Assembly: GCA_947467145.1 (NCBI GenBank)
Contig: CANIGJ010000023.1
Span: forward strand, 1 to 64,000
Reading direction: 5' to 3'
Length of the DNA: 64,000 bases
Source of the DNA: Rhodospirillaceae bacterium
GTDB lineage: Bacteria > Pseudomonadota > Alphaproteobacteria > Rhodospirillales > UBA2165
Below the pieces are notes generated by a model. The model was given only the letters and a program-made list of their open reading frames with translations. It was not told the origin of the DNA and searched no databases. Below, piece by piece: positions 48,341 through 57,225 of the stretch. Position numbers and translations under genes: made by a program. The first letter of the stretch is position 1; the number at the start of each line of letters is the position of its first letter.

Positions 48341-48367
48341 AAGCCCGCCGGGATCGCCGGCGGGCTT
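48341..48367. terminator. Bidirectional terminator between the NTT-like and SET-domain genes
   Basis: AAGCCCGCCGG (48341-48351) pairs with CCGGCGGGCTT (48357-48367). On the minus strand the hairpin is followed by a run of six T, giving a strong terminator for the SET gene; on the plus strand the tail is weaker but serves the convergent NTT-like gene. Confidence 0.85.
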
Positions 48368-48376
48368 AGCGTGAAC

Positions 48377-49045
48377 CTAGCGCTGGACGGCGACCAGCTT
48401 GACCGATTTTCGCACCCGTGGCCGCATCCGGTGGATCGGCGCGATATCCTCGTTCGAGGCCATCGCTCCACCTTGTGGCGTGCCGACCTGGGCGACCACG
48501 GCCTGCGCTTGCGCCTGGAGAGCGACGGCTTCGCGGGCGATACGCTCGCGTTCCGCCGTGACCCGGCGTTGCAGGTAGGGCGAGAAGTGCCCCTCGTAGG
48601 TCTGCTGGAGCCGCAGACTGCGCCAATCCTCGCCGGTCACCGTGCGGCGGCACAACGGGCTGCCGCAGGTGCAATCGAAACCGAGATGCGGATTCGAGTC
48701 GGCCATGGCGTAGTCGTAACAGACCTCCTCGCCCGCCTCGATATCGCGCAGCGCCACCAGGCTGATCGAGCCCTCGAGCCCTGCGTTCGGATCGCAGCTA
48801 TGATTGATGAAGTCGGCCCCGGCAACTTTGGACCGAGGGGTCAGGAGGTAAAGATCCTCCTCGACCTGGACCGCATAGGTCTGCTCGGTCTTGCGAAGAC
48901 GGTTCAGCTCGGCCGTCGTGATGATCCATCCACCCCATACCGAAAGCAATGAGCCTGCGGCAATTCGGCGGGTCGCAAATACGCCGCGACCGGCCGCAGA
49001 GTGTTCCTGTATTTCCAGCCCTTCGGCCAGGAAATGTGGTCCCAT
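48377..49045 (-). CDS. SET-domain protein (putative protein-lysine methyltransferase)
   Basis: A 222-residue protein with a full SET core: GRGVFATRRIAAGSLL, the SAM-binding DFINHSCDPNAGLEG motif, GEEVCYDYA (catalytic Tyr) and a post-SET zinc cluster FDCTCGSPLC. The C-terminal 75 residues are basic and helical (RVTAERERIARE ... RPRVRKSVKLVA), able to bind nucleic acid or partners. SET proteins methylate lysine in proteins; bacterial targets are mostly unknown. ATG 49045 is chosen since the alternative TTG at 49072 lies inside the upstream methyltransferase gene and lacks a better ribosome site. It is adjacent to a SAM methyltransferase, likely in one operon. Confidence 0.87.
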   Translation of the reverse strand: MGPHFLAEGLEIQEHSAAGRGVFATRRIAAGSLLSVWGGWIITTAELNRLRKTEQTYAVQVEEDLYLLTPRSKVAGADFINHSCDPNAGLEGSISLVALRDIEAGEEVCYDYAMADSNPHLGFDCTCGSPLCRRTVTGEDWRSLRLQQTYEGHFSPYLQRRVTAERERIAREAVALQAQAQAVVAQVGTPQGGAMASNEDIAPIHRMRPRVRKSVKLVAVQR

Positions 49046-49046
49046 C

Positions 49047-49832
49047 TCAACTCGCTTTTTGAAGGACGCCAATCAGGCGCCGTGACCCCGGACTATTGTC
49101 GAATGGCTGATCGAAACGGAAATCGCCGTAGAACGTCACGAAGTTCAGTGTCCCCGATAGCTTGGTCAACGCGATGAACTCCTGGGGGAGAGCAAACCGT
49201 TCGCTGGCCCTATCCTTGAACACATGTTCCTTGCCGTTATCGTTGACGCGCATCTCCACTTCCATGTCGGTCACCTGATTGAGGATATCGACATTGGAGT
49301 TTTCAGGACGCCAGATGATCTCGACGGAAACCCCATTCGCCTTGCCACTATAACGGAACTCGCCATATTCCCATAAGGAACAATCGCGCGGGTTCGTCAT
49401 CTCGAATACATAGAGGCCCTTGGGCGTAAGGTTGTCGGCGATGGCACGGAAGTGGGCAATGATCGAATCTTGGTCGAGCAGGCAGTCGAGGCTGTCGTAA
49501 CTGGTCAGCGCCAAGTCCACCGGCTTATCGAGTTTGAATGTGCGCATGTCTTCCGCCATCCACTCGATCTCGACACCCTTCTGCACCGCGAGCTCTTTCC
49601 CGAACTCAGTCATCTCGGGACGCAAGTCGAGGCCGATGGTCCGCACGCCGCGCGCTGCGAACAGCAGTGCGTGGTAGCCCGGACCGCAGGCGATATCGAT
49701 CATCGAAGACAGCGGCTTTCCGGCGTGCCGCTGGTAGAGCTCAGTTAGGAAATCGACTTCCCGGGTGACATCGCGCCGGAAGGCGATGTCGTAGTATTTC
49801 GCCCGGCCGTAAACCTCGTTGTACTCTGCCAT
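49047..49832 (-). CDS. Class I SAM-dependent methyltransferase
   Basis: A 261-residue protein with the SAM-binding glycine motif IDIACGPGYHALLFAARGV (motif I) and DLRPEM (motif post I). It contains WMAEDMRTF (motif II) and a C-terminal substrate region ending RRLIGVLQKAS. The overall pattern is of small-molecule or protein methyltransferases; target is unknown. The stop lies next to the start of the SET-domain gene, so both are translated from one transcript. No other partner is evident. Confidence 0.85.
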   Translation of the reverse strand: MAEYNEVYGRAKYYDIAFRRDVTREVDFLTELYQRHAGKPLSSMIDIACGPGYHALLFAARGVRTIGLDLRPEMTEFGKELAVQKGVEIEWMAEDMRTFKLDKPVDLALTSYDSLDCLLDQDSIIAHFRAIADNLTPKGLYVFEMTNPRDCSLWEYGEFRYSGKANGVSVEIIWRPENSNVDILNQVTDMEVEMRVNDNGKEHVFKDRASERFALPQEFIALTKLSGTLNFVTFYGDFRFDQPFDNSPGSRRLIGVLQKAS

Positions 49833-50184
49833 AAAGCCCCCGACACTCGGACCCCCCTAAAGGCCCGACACGATTCCCTCAATAGTGTCATCTCGTTCGG
49901 CCCGCAATAGGTCAAATGAAGCCGGGAGGGGGCTCCGCTCATTTTTTTCGGGGCCCGGGTCGGCCGGACACAGTGCCCCCAGCGCAAACCCTTGGATTCC
50001 AATAGCGGCCCGCCGCGACGAGCGCCGGCAAACCAAACAAAAAAGTTAGGGAGAAGCGCAGCCCGTCCCGCCGCAGGCGGGGGACGGAGCCGCATCCAGG
50101 CTCAGCCGGTATCGAATCGACGAATCGATTCGCCCAATCTGATCACTCGCTGGAACGCGCCGCCCAACGCCCGAAGGAGAGCGA
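49833..50184. other. Intergenic stretch without a recognisable gene
   Basis: 352 bases between two minus-strand genes contain no supported coding frame. Possible elements: an imperfect hairpin CCGTCCCGCC / GGCGGGGGACGG at 50063-50087, followed on the minus strand after about 15 bases by a T run, perhaps a weak terminator for the YkgJ-like gene. A 12-base palindrome CGAATCGATTCG lies at 50121-50132. The promoter of the methyltransferase must be in its left part. I see no RNA gene. Confidence 0.4.
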
Positions 50185-50556
50185 TCAGCCCGTGGTCGAG
50201 ATGTAGTCGGGGTCTTCCTGGGTGCGGCGTTCGAACGATAGGAAGTCGTAGTAACCGCAGTGCCGCGTCCCGGGGAACTCGCGGCAGATTTTCGGACGGC
50301 CTTCATAAATCGTGCAGCGGCGCGTCTCGGAATCGACGAACCGGCAGATCGTCGTGAAATGTTCGTCGGCCTTGTGGCGCAGGATGCGCTCGCCCGGCTC
50401 GTATCCCTTACGCGTATAAGTGTCGCGCGCCTTAGTGATGCTTACGCCGTGGTACTTGGCAAGACGGCGGATATCCGCCGGGGTCACGATGATGCGCGTG
50501 TACGAGCAGCAATACGCCGGGCATTTCAAGCAATTGTAACGATTGTCATTAGCCAT
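50185..50556 (-). CDS. YkgJ-family cysteine-cluster protein (zinc/iron-binding)
   Basis: A 123-residue protein with the conserved YkgJ cysteines: CLKCPAYCC at the N-terminus, CRFVD, CTIYEGRPKICREFPG and HCGYYDFL near the C-terminus. The family probably binds a metal cluster, but no function is established. The start ATG 50556 follows GGGGCGAG; the frame is open upstream but the extra part is non-homologous. It stands alone in its orientation and is divergent from galU, separated by 214 bases. Confidence 0.88.
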   Translation of the reverse strand: MANDNRYNCLKCPAYCCSYTRIIVTPADIRRLAKYHGVSITKARDTYTRKGYEPGERILRHKADEHFTTICRFVDSETRRCTIYEGRPKICREFPGTRHCGYYDFLSFERRTQEDPDYISTTG

Positions 50557-50770
50557 AAATAACTCGCCCCTATTTGCTCCCTTTTTGTCACATGATCTCA
50601 CAGGGCGCCAGCGGCAAACTATCGGGGTCGGCAAGACATGCCGAAACTCAACGACATTGAACGCACCACCCCAGACGAATGAAATTTTTCGCCTCGAGCG
50701 GCATTGATTAAGCGGATCACGACACTGCGATCCGACCAAAGAGCTCAGTACCAGAGGAGTTGTTGTTATC

Positions 50771-51661
50771 ATGCACCCCATCCGCAAGGCTGTTTTCCCC
50801 GTAGCCGGCCGCGGCACCCGCTTCCTGCCCGCGACCAAAGCCGTGCCGAAGGAGATGCTGCCGCTCGTCGACCGGCCGCTGATCGGCTATGCGGTCGAGG
50901 AAGCCTTGAAAAGCGGCATTGAGGAGCTGATTTTCGTTACGGCACCCGGCAAGGAAGCGATCGTGCAGCATTTCACCGCCGATCAGGACCTCGTGCGCGA
51001 GCTCGACCGGACCGGCAAGAGCGCCTTGGCCCGCGCCGTCGAGAACGACACCCTGCCCCGCGAACGCCTGCATTCGACAATCCAGCAACAGGCGCTGGGT
51101 CTCGGCCATGCCATCTGGTGCGCGCGCCATCTGGTCGGCGACGAGCCGTTCGCCGTCATCCTGCCCGACGACGTGGTGATGTCGCAGCGCCCCTGCATCG
51201 GCCAGCTCATCGAGGCCTATGGCCGCGTCGGCGGCAACTTGGCTGCCGTCATGGACGTGCCGCGCCAGGATACGGCGAGCTACGGCATCCTCGATATCGC
51301 GGAAGACAACGGCAAGCTGGCCCGGGCGCGCGGCCTGGTCGAAAAGCCGCGACCGGACGTCGCCCCCTCGACCCTATCGATCATCGGCCGTTATGTGCTG
51401 GAGCCCAGCATCTTCGCCGAACTCGACAAGAAGGTCACCGGCGCCGGCGGCGAGATCCAGATCACCGACGCCATGGCCAAATCCATCGTGCACACCCCGT
51501 TCCACGGCGTGCGTTACGAGGGCATCCGTTTCGATTGCGGCAAGAAGGAAGGTTTCCTGGAGGCGACCGTCGCCTTCGCGCTCAACCGGCCCGACCTCGC
51601 CTCGACGATGGAAGACATTCTGTTGAGCTATACCGGCAAGTACCGCACCGCCGCCGAATAG
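50771..51661 (+). CDS. galU: UTP-glucose-1-phosphate uridylyltransferase
   Basis: A 296-residue nucleotidyltransferase: KAVFPVAGRGTRFLPATKAVPKEMLPLVDRP is the nucleotide-binding Gly-rich loop, FVTAPGKEAIVQHF and AVILPDDVV follow, and IRFDCGKKEGFLEAT ends the substrate pocket. It makes UDP-glucose for exopolysaccharide, LPS and osmoregulated periplasmic glucans. A GAGGAG site precedes ATG 50771 by about 10 bases. UDP-glucose supply may connect to the OpgC-like glucan modification gene at 60425, although they are not adjacent (inference). Single-gene unit, convergent with the ABC ATPase. Confidence 0.93.
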   Translation: MHPIRKAVFPVAGRGTRFLPATKAVPKEMLPLVDRPLIGYAVEEALKSGIEELIFVTAPGKEAIVQHFTADQDLVRELDRTGKSALARAVENDTLPRERLHSTIQQQALGLGHAIWCARHLVGDEPFAVILPDDVVMSQRPCIGQLIEAYGRVGGNLAAVMDVPRQDTASYGILDIAEDNGKLARARGLVEKPRPDVAPSTLSIIGRYVLEPSIFAELDKKVTGAGGEIQITDAMAKSIVHTPFHGVRYEGIRFDCGKKEGFLEATVAFALNRPDLASTMEDILLSYTGKYRTAAE

Positions 51662-51677
51662 CTAGGCGCCATCCTAT

Positions 51678-52745
51678 TTAGGCAATGGGGACCATCTCGC
51701 CCGGGTCCAATTCGACCCAGGCTTCGGCGCCAACCTCGAACACCGTATCCGGCGGGGCCGCGACCTTCAGGGTCAGGCCCCCGTCGCGTGCGGCGAACTG
51801 GTAATCCCAGGTTTCACCCAGAAAGGCACGCTCGGCGATGCGGCCGCCCAGCGCGATCTTGCCCGACACGGCAGGGTTGGCGCGATGCAGGCGGATCGCC
51901 TGGGGCCGGAGTGAGATCGTCACTGCACCCCCGTCCGGCGCTTTCTCGGCCAGGGCGCTCAGCGGCACCTGGAAGCCCTCAAACGACGCCGTATCCGCCG
52001 CCTTGGTCCCGTTCAGGAAATTGGTCCGCCCGATGAAGCTCGCCACGAAGCGCGTCTTGGGGCGCGAATAGAGCTTATAGGGCTCGTCGACCTGTTCGAT
52101 CCGGCCCTGGTTCATCACCGCGATGCGGTTCGACGTCACCATGGCCTCAGATTGGTCGTGGGTCACATAGACCGTCGTGATCTTGAATTCGTCGTGCATG
52201 CGGCGGATTTCGAAGCGCATCTCCTCGCGTAAATTAGCATCGAGGTTCGACAGCGGCTCATCGAGCAACAGCACCGCCGGCTTGATCACCACGGCGCGCG
52301 CCAAGGCCACGCGCTGCTGTTGGCCGCCTGACAGCTCCGACGGATAACGGTCCGCCAATTCGCCCATGCGCACGACGTTCAGCATGTCGTGGACTTGGCG
52401 CTTGATGTCGGCGGACGGAACCTTGCGCAGCCTGAGCCCGAAGGCGACGTTCTCGAACACGGTCATGTTCGGCCAGATTGCGTAGGACTGGAAGATCATC
52501 GACATGCCGCGTTTTTCCGGCGGCAACGAGCCCGAGGGCGCGGACAGGATTTTGCCGTCGAGATCGATCGTGCCGGCGGTGGGATCGATGAAGCCGGCGA
52601 TCATGCGCAAGGTCGTCGTCTTGCCGCAGCCGCTGGGCCCCAGCAGCGAGACGAATTCGCCCTGCGCGATGTCGAGGTTGAGATCCTTGACCGCTTCGAA
52701 CGTGCCGAACCGACGGCCGAGATTTTTAAGACTTAGCCCAGCCAT
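51678..52745 (-). CDS. Iron/putrescine/thiamine-type ABC transporter ATP-binding protein
   Basis: A 355-residue ATPase: Walker A GPSGCGKTTTLRM, signature LSGGQQQRVALARAVV, Walker B VLLLDEPLSNLDANLREEM, and a C-terminal TOBE domain (VTISLRPQAIRLH). This type works with FbpB-like or PotBC-like permeases. ATG 52745 overlaps the upstream permease stop as TAATG; the longer upstream reading is antisense to it. It powers the importer whose other genes are at 52745-55572. Confidence 0.93.
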   Translation of the reverse strand: MAGLSLKNLGRRFGTFEAVKDLNLDIAQGEFVSLLGPSGCGKTTTLRMIAGFIDPTAGTIDLDGKILSAPSGSLPPEKRGMSMIFQSYAIWPNMTVFENVAFGLRLRKVPSADIKRQVHDMLNVVRMGELADRYPSELSGGQQQRVALARAVVIKPAVLLLDEPLSNLDANLREEMRFEIRRMHDEFKITTVYVTHDQSEAMVTSNRIAVMNQGRIEQVDEPYKLYSRPKTRFVASFIGRTNFLNGTKAADTASFEGFQVPLSALAEKAPDGGAVTISLRPQAIRLHRANPAVSGKIALGGRIAERAFLGETWDYQFAARDGGLTLKVAAPPDTVFEVGAEAWVELDPGEMVPIA

Positions 52746-54487
52746 TACGACGCATCCCTTCGCAACATGAAATCGCGCCCCGCGATCTTGAACCCCGCCC
52801 ACACAAGCAGCGCCAAGATCACCAGCAGCACGCAGCCCAGCGCCGCCAGATGCTCGTAACGTCCCTCCTCGCTCATATCGAGAACGAGAACCGAGACCAG
52901 ACGCGTCTTAGGGCCGATGAGGAAAATGGCGGTCGACAGTTCCTGCGCCGCCGGAATGAAGATGAGCAGCCAGCCCGCGAACAAGGTGCGCTTAAGCAGC
53001 GGTGCGACAACATGGCGTACCGCAGTCAGACGGCCGCCGCCGAGGCTGCGCACGGCTTCTTCCATCTCGGGATGGATGGCGCGGATGCCTGCCGCACTCG
53101 CCGTGTAAGCCACCGGCAGGAAGCGCGTAATAAAGGCCAAGATCAGGATGCTGACGCCGCCATAGAGTGCGAAGGGTGGCGGCGCATAGGCCGCGAAGAA
53201 ACCGATGGCCAGCACGATGCCGGGCACCACGAACGGCGCCATGGCGAGGAACGACAGCGCACCGGCGAACGGCAGCAGGCGGCGCTGCACGATATAGGCG
53301 ATGCCGAGCGCCAGGATAATGGCGACGCTGGCCGCCGCTGCCCCCACGGTGAGGCTGGTGACGATGGCCTGTTGCGACGTCGAATGCTCGAACACGATGT
53401 AATAGAAATTGCGGAACGTCAGGTTGCTCCATTCCAACCCGCGCGTCCAAACCTTGGAGAAGGCGGCGACGAACAGTACGAAGGTGGGCGCCACCAAGGT
53501 CAGCAGTGCCACGATCATCGCGTAGGCGAACATGACCCAACGCCAGGCGCCGAGCTTGACGATGCGGCGTTCGCCGCCCTTGCCGGTCACAGTAGTATGG
53601 GTGCGCCGGCGCAGGACCAGACGTTGCAGACCGAGCAGCACCGCCGTGATCAGCAGCAGCGGGATCGAGTAGGCGGCGGCGACTTCAAGTTGGATCGGCG
53701 TATTGCCGAAAAATTCCGACAATTGGATCACCACCACCGGGTAGCGCGCCGGGATCGAGATCAGCGCCGGCACGCCGTAGAGCGCGATCGAAATCAGAAA
53801 TGTGATGATCGCGCTGCCGAGGATCGCCGGCAGGATCAGCGGGAACGTCACCTTGAATGCGGTGCGCAGCGGACCGGCACCGAGGATGTTCGCCGAATCT
53901 TCCATCTCCGAATTCACCATCTCGAACGCCGAGTGGGTGAAGATGTAGATCAGGAAGAACACGTTCGAGGCCATGACGAAGACGAGGCCTTCGAAGGTGA
54001 AGACATTGACGATGCGGCCCGGATCACCGGTCACCCACTGCCAGGCCTTGTTGATCCAACCGGCATTAGGGCCGGCGAGCAGGATCCAGCCAATGGCCGA
54101 CAGATACGGCGGCGAGATGAACGAACCCAGCATGGCAAGACGCATGAAGCCGCGCCCCGGCATGTCGGTGCGCGCCACCGCCCAAGCGAGCGGCACCGCG
54201 AAGACGATGGCGAGTGCCACGACCGCCGCGCCCATCTTGAGCGTGTTCCACAGCGCCTGGATATAGCGCGGCTTGCTGTAGGCCGCCGCGTAGTTCTCGA
54301 GCGTGAAGTCGCCGGTATCGGCGTGTTGGAAGGAGGACACGACGAGTTCTTCCATCGGCGCCACGATGAGAAAGACAAGGATGGCAGCAAGCGCCACCCA
54401 GACCAGCATCACCGGTTGGAACATGGCGAGGCGCGAGACGCGACCGCCGGAAGCGGTCGTGCCGAGTGCGTCGGTCGATACGTTCAT
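52745..54487 (-). CDS. Fused two-domain ABC transporter permease (iron(III)-type, FbpB-like)
   Basis: A 580-residue inner-membrane protein with two copies of the permease domain, each with about six helices and an EAA loop (GPLRTAFKVTFPLILPAILGS and GGRLTAVRHVVAPLLKRTLFA). Such fused permeases serve ferric iron, thiamine, 2-aminoethylphosphonate or related importers. Start ATG 54487 is 29 bases after the binding-protein stop. The gene is in a SBP-permease-ATPase order, all minus strand. Confidence 0.92.
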   Translation of the reverse strand: MNVSTDALGTTASGGRVSRLAMFQPVMLVWVALAAILVFLIVAPMEELVVSSFQHADTGDFTLENYAAAYSKPRYIQALWNTLKMGAAVVALAIVFAVPLAWAVARTDMPGRGFMRLAMLGSFISPPYLSAIGWILLAGPNAGWINKAWQWVTGDPGRIVNVFTFEGLVFVMASNVFFLIYIFTHSAFEMVNSEMEDSANILGAGPLRTAFKVTFPLILPAILGSAIITFLISIALYGVPALISIPARYPVVVIQLSEFFGNTPIQLEVAAAYSIPLLLITAVLLGLQRLVLRRRTHTTVTGKGGERRIVKLGAWRWVMFAYAMIVALLTLVAPTFVLFVAAFSKVWTRGLEWSNLTFRNFYYIVFEHSTSQQAIVTSLTVGAAAASVAIILALGIAYIVQRRLLPFAGALSFLAMAPFVVPGIVLAIGFFAAYAPPPFALYGGVSILILAFITRFLPVAYTASAAGIRAIHPEMEEAVRSLGGGRLTAVRHVVAPLLKRTLFAGWLLIFIPAAQELSTAIFLIGPKTRLVSVLVLDMSEEGRYEHLAALGCVLLVILALLVWAGFKIAGRDFMLRRDAS

Positions 54488-54516
54488 GTCAGATGCCTAC
54501 GCCAACACCGCGTACA

Positions 54517-55572
54517 TCAAATGCCGAACGTGTCGCGGAACTTTTCCTTGATCCGATTGACGTTGGACAGCGCATGCTCAGTCGGCAGGACGAAATTCTT
54601 GTAGGCGCTGAGCGGCATGCCGAGCGTCGGCTTGGGCGCGTCCGCGCGCAGTGGGATGCGTCCCTGACCGGCAGTGAATTCGCTGTGTTCCTTGCTCATC
54701 AGGTACTCCATGAAGAGCTTGGCCGCATTCGGATGCGGCGCCTTGGCGGGGATCAGAGACGAACCACCAAGCACCAGGGTGCCGTCGGCCGGATAGATCA
54801 CCTTCACGGGCTGGCCTTTGGATTCGGATTCGAGCACCGTGGCGATCGGCACCATGGCGACCTTGCGCTCACCCGATAGAATCAGGTTGACCGAGTCGAC
54901 GATGGAACGACCGATCTGCGGCTCGTTCTTGGCGAGCTTTTCCATGTAGTCCCAGCCATAGAGCTTCTCCATCGCCATGACCCAGACGCCGGCGCTGCCC
55001 GAGAAGCCGGGATGTCCGATGGCGACCTGGCCTTTCCATTTCGGATCGTACAGATCGGGCCAGGACTTCGGTTCCTGATCGGCCGGCACCAGCTTGGTGT
55101 TGATGCCGATGGCGACCGGCGAGACGGCCGTGGGATACCAATATCCCTCTTCGGCGATCTGCTTCAGCGAGTCCGCCAGCCCGGCGGCATTTTCCGGCTT
55201 GAAGTTCAAGATCGCGTTCTGCTTCTTCAGTTCGACCAGATGAGTTTCCTCGTAGGTCGAATAAGCATCCACCGAGACAGTGTTGCTTTTCATCTCTTGC
55301 GTCAGGCGTTGGAACTGCACCTGACCGGTCGTGCGGATCATATTCACGGTCACGCCGGGATAGAGCCGCGAGAAATCCTTGGCGACGTCTTCGGCATATT
55401 CGGCATTGGACTGCGAGGTCACCCAAGTGAGCTCGCGTTCCTTCTTGGCGGCTTCATACAGCGCTTTAACGCCGTCGCTCATCTGGACCTGCGCCGATGC
55501 GCCAGTGGATGCAACAAGACCCATGCCGAAAATAGCGGCCGCCAGCGCGGCTGCAATGCCTCGCATTCCCAT
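54517..55572 (-). CDS. ABC transporter substrate-binding protein (ferric-iron-type, family 1)
   Basis: A 351-residue periplasmic binding protein with signal peptide MRGIAAALAAAIFGMGLVAS cleaved near ASA|Q. The mature region opens SDGVKALYEAAKKERELTWV, typical of AfuA/FbpA-like proteins. Substrate may be Fe(III) or another anion-chelate; the sequence does not decide. It heads the operon and is preceded by a CGTTTTTGTTAAAAACG palindrome. No Fur-type GATAATGAT repeat is visible, so iron regulation is not supported. Confidence 0.88.
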   Translation of the reverse strand: MGMRGIAAALAAAIFGMGLVASTGASAQVQMSDGVKALYEAAKKERELTWVTSQSNAEYAEDVAKDFSRLYPGVTVNMIRTTGQVQFQRLTQEMKSNTVSVDAYSTYEETHLVELKKQNAILNFKPENAAGLADSLKQIAEEGYWYPTAVSPVAIGINTKLVPADQEPKSWPDLYDPKWKGQVAIGHPGFSGSAGVWVMAMEKLYGWDYMEKLAKNEPQIGRSIVDSVNLILSGERKVAMVPIATVLESESKGQPVKVIYPADGTLVLGGSSLIPAKAPHPNAAKLFMEYLMSKEHSEFTAGQGRIPLRADAPKPTLGMPLSAYKNFVLPTEHALSNVNRIKEKFRDTFGI

Positions 55573-55593
55573 TAGACGTGCTCCCGTTGAATT

Positions 55594-55610
55594 CGTTTTT
55601 GTTAAAAACG
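55594..55610. promoter_or_regulatory. Candidate operator upstream of the iron-type ABC operon
   Basis: CGTTTTT-GTT-AAAAACG is a perfect 7-base inverted repeat with a 3-base spacer, 22 bases from the binding-protein start codon. It lies between that gene and the acyl-CoA ligase stop on the same strand. It resembles a repressor operator rather than a terminator because it is AT-rich. The cognate protein is unknown. Confidence 0.45.
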
Positions 55611-55636
55611 TTATCGTTCCGGGAAGTCTACCTTCG

Positions 55637-57163
55637 TTAGCGCAAACCCTTCAAGGCAAGCTTGTCGATCTTGCCGACGCCGCTACGCGGCAAGGAGGCC
55701 ACAAATTCGACGTGTTTGGGCAACTTGTATTTCACAAGGTTATCGCGGCAATAGGCAAGCAAAGCGTCGCTATCGAGGCTTTGGCCCGGCTTGAGGACAA
55801 CGAAAACCTTAATCGCCTCGCCGCTGAACGAATCCGGCACACCCACCGTCGCCGCCTCCAAGATATTCGGATGCTGGAACAGCAGTTCGTCGATCTCGCG
55901 CGGATAGACGTTGTAGCCGCCGACCAGGATCATCTCCTTCTTGCGATCGACGACGAACAGATAGCCGTCCTCGTCGAATATCCCGATATCGCCGGTATAG
56001 AGCCAGCCATCGCGGATCGCCGCCTTGGTGTCGTCGGGGCGATTGCGATAACGCTTGGCGAATTGGGGGCCACGGACGCGAATTTCGCCGCGCTCATGGG
56101 GCGCGGTGACCCGGGTGCCGGTGTCCAAATCGACCGTCTGCACCTCAGTCCCTGCCGGCACGAGGCCGACGCTGCCGGGCTTGCGTACCCCATCCAGCGG
56201 ATTGTTGGCGATGGGCGCGCCTTCGGACATGCCGAGCCCTTCGATGATCGGGCTGCCGGTGGCTTCCAACCAGAAGCGCGTCAGCTCGGCCGGGCAAGGT
56301 GCGCCGCCCGACAGGCAATATTCCAGGCTGGAGAAATCGGTCTTCGTGAAGTTCTCGTTCGCGCGCAACCCCATATAGAGCGCTGCGGGACCACCGGCGA
56401 AGATGGTGATCTTGCGCTTCTGGAATTGCTCGAGCACCAGCGCCGGCGAATAGGCCTTCATCAGGTCCATGTAGGCGCGGATATAAACCGGAAAAACGAA
56501 CGTAAAACAAAAGCCCCAGACATGGAACAGCGGGGCCACGTTCAAGATGCGATGGTGATCCGGCGGCAGCGGCCACGAGGTCGCGACCCCCTTGCAGAAC
56601 GCCATCAGGTTGGAATGTTCATGCTCGGCACCCTTGGGGATACCCGTCGTGCCGCCGGTGAAGAACATGGCGGCACCCTGCTCAGGCTTAGGCAAAGGCA
56701 TCGGCAGGTTCGGGTCGGCTAGCAGATCGTCAATGCTTACCCCGCCCGGCCCCACCTGGATCAAATGCGGGATATTCAACGAGGCAGCAAAGCCTTTCGC
56801 CTTCTCGGCCGAAGCGGCATCGCAGATCAGCACCGTCGCCTCGACATCCTTGAGGATCGGCTCCAGCTCGCGGACGGTATAATTGGGGTTCACCGGGCAG
56901 GCGCGCGCGCCCGCCGCCATCGACCCCAGGAGCGCCACCACGCCCTCCAGACTGTTGGTCAGCATCACACCGACATTCTTGTCGTTCACGCCAAGCTTTT
57001 GCAGCCGGCGGGCAAACGCGCCCACGACCGCAGCATACTGCCCAAAGGTCAGTTCAACCGCCTCGCAGGCGATGCCGGGCCTATCCGGCCCAAGTTCCGC
57101 CGCCTTAGCCAACGCGTGAATGATGGTCGGATAATCAGGGTAAACAGGATGAATGCCTGGCAT
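55637..57163 (-). CDS. AMP-forming acyl-CoA synthetase (FadD-like)
   Basis: A 508-residue ANL-family ligase: P-loop FFTGGTTGIPKGAEHEHSN, core GLGMSEGAPIANNPL, and the C-terminal DGWLYTGDIGIFDEDGYLF and RKKEMILVGGYNVYPREID; the final catalytic Lys lies in the GVGKIDKLALKG segment. Activates a carboxylic acid through an acyl-AMP. ATG 57163 follows GAGGGGAG and is preferred to a start 9 codons upstream. Divergent from a CoA-transferase and class II aldolase unit. Chain-length preference cannot be inferred. Confidence 0.92.
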   Translation of the reverse strand: MPGIHPVYPDYPTIIHALAKAAELGPDRPGIACEAVELTFGQYAAVVGAFARRLQKLGVNDKNVGVMLTNSLEGVVALLGSMAAGARACPVNPNYTVRELEPILKDVEATVLICDAASAEKAKGFAASLNIPHLIQVGPGGVSIDDLLADPNLPMPLPKPEQGAAMFFTGGTTGIPKGAEHEHSNLMAFCKGVATSWPLPPDHHRILNVAPLFHVWGFCFTFVFPVYIRAYMDLMKAYSPALVLEQFQKRKITIFAGGPAALYMGLRANENFTKTDFSSLEYCLSGGAPCPAELTRFWLEATGSPIIEGLGMSEGAPIANNPLDGVRKPGSVGLVPAGTEVQTVDLDTGTRVTAPHERGEIRVRGPQFAKRYRNRPDDTKAAIRDGWLYTGDIGIFDEDGYLFVVDRKKEMILVGGYNVYPREIDELLFQHPNILEAATVGVPDSFSGEAIKVFVVLKPGQSLDSDALLAYCRDNLVKYKLPKHVEFVASLPRSGVGKIDKLALKGLR

Positions 57164-57225
57164 CGTCTCCCCTCGAAACAGGCTACTCATGGACTGTGCG
57201 AGCGTCTCACGTTAAAAGCAAGATT

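Noticed and set aside
52850..54604. 584-codon plus-strand frame opposite the ABC permease
   Set aside because: His/Asp/Gln/Arg-rich antisense frame with no domain; the permease on the other strand is certain.
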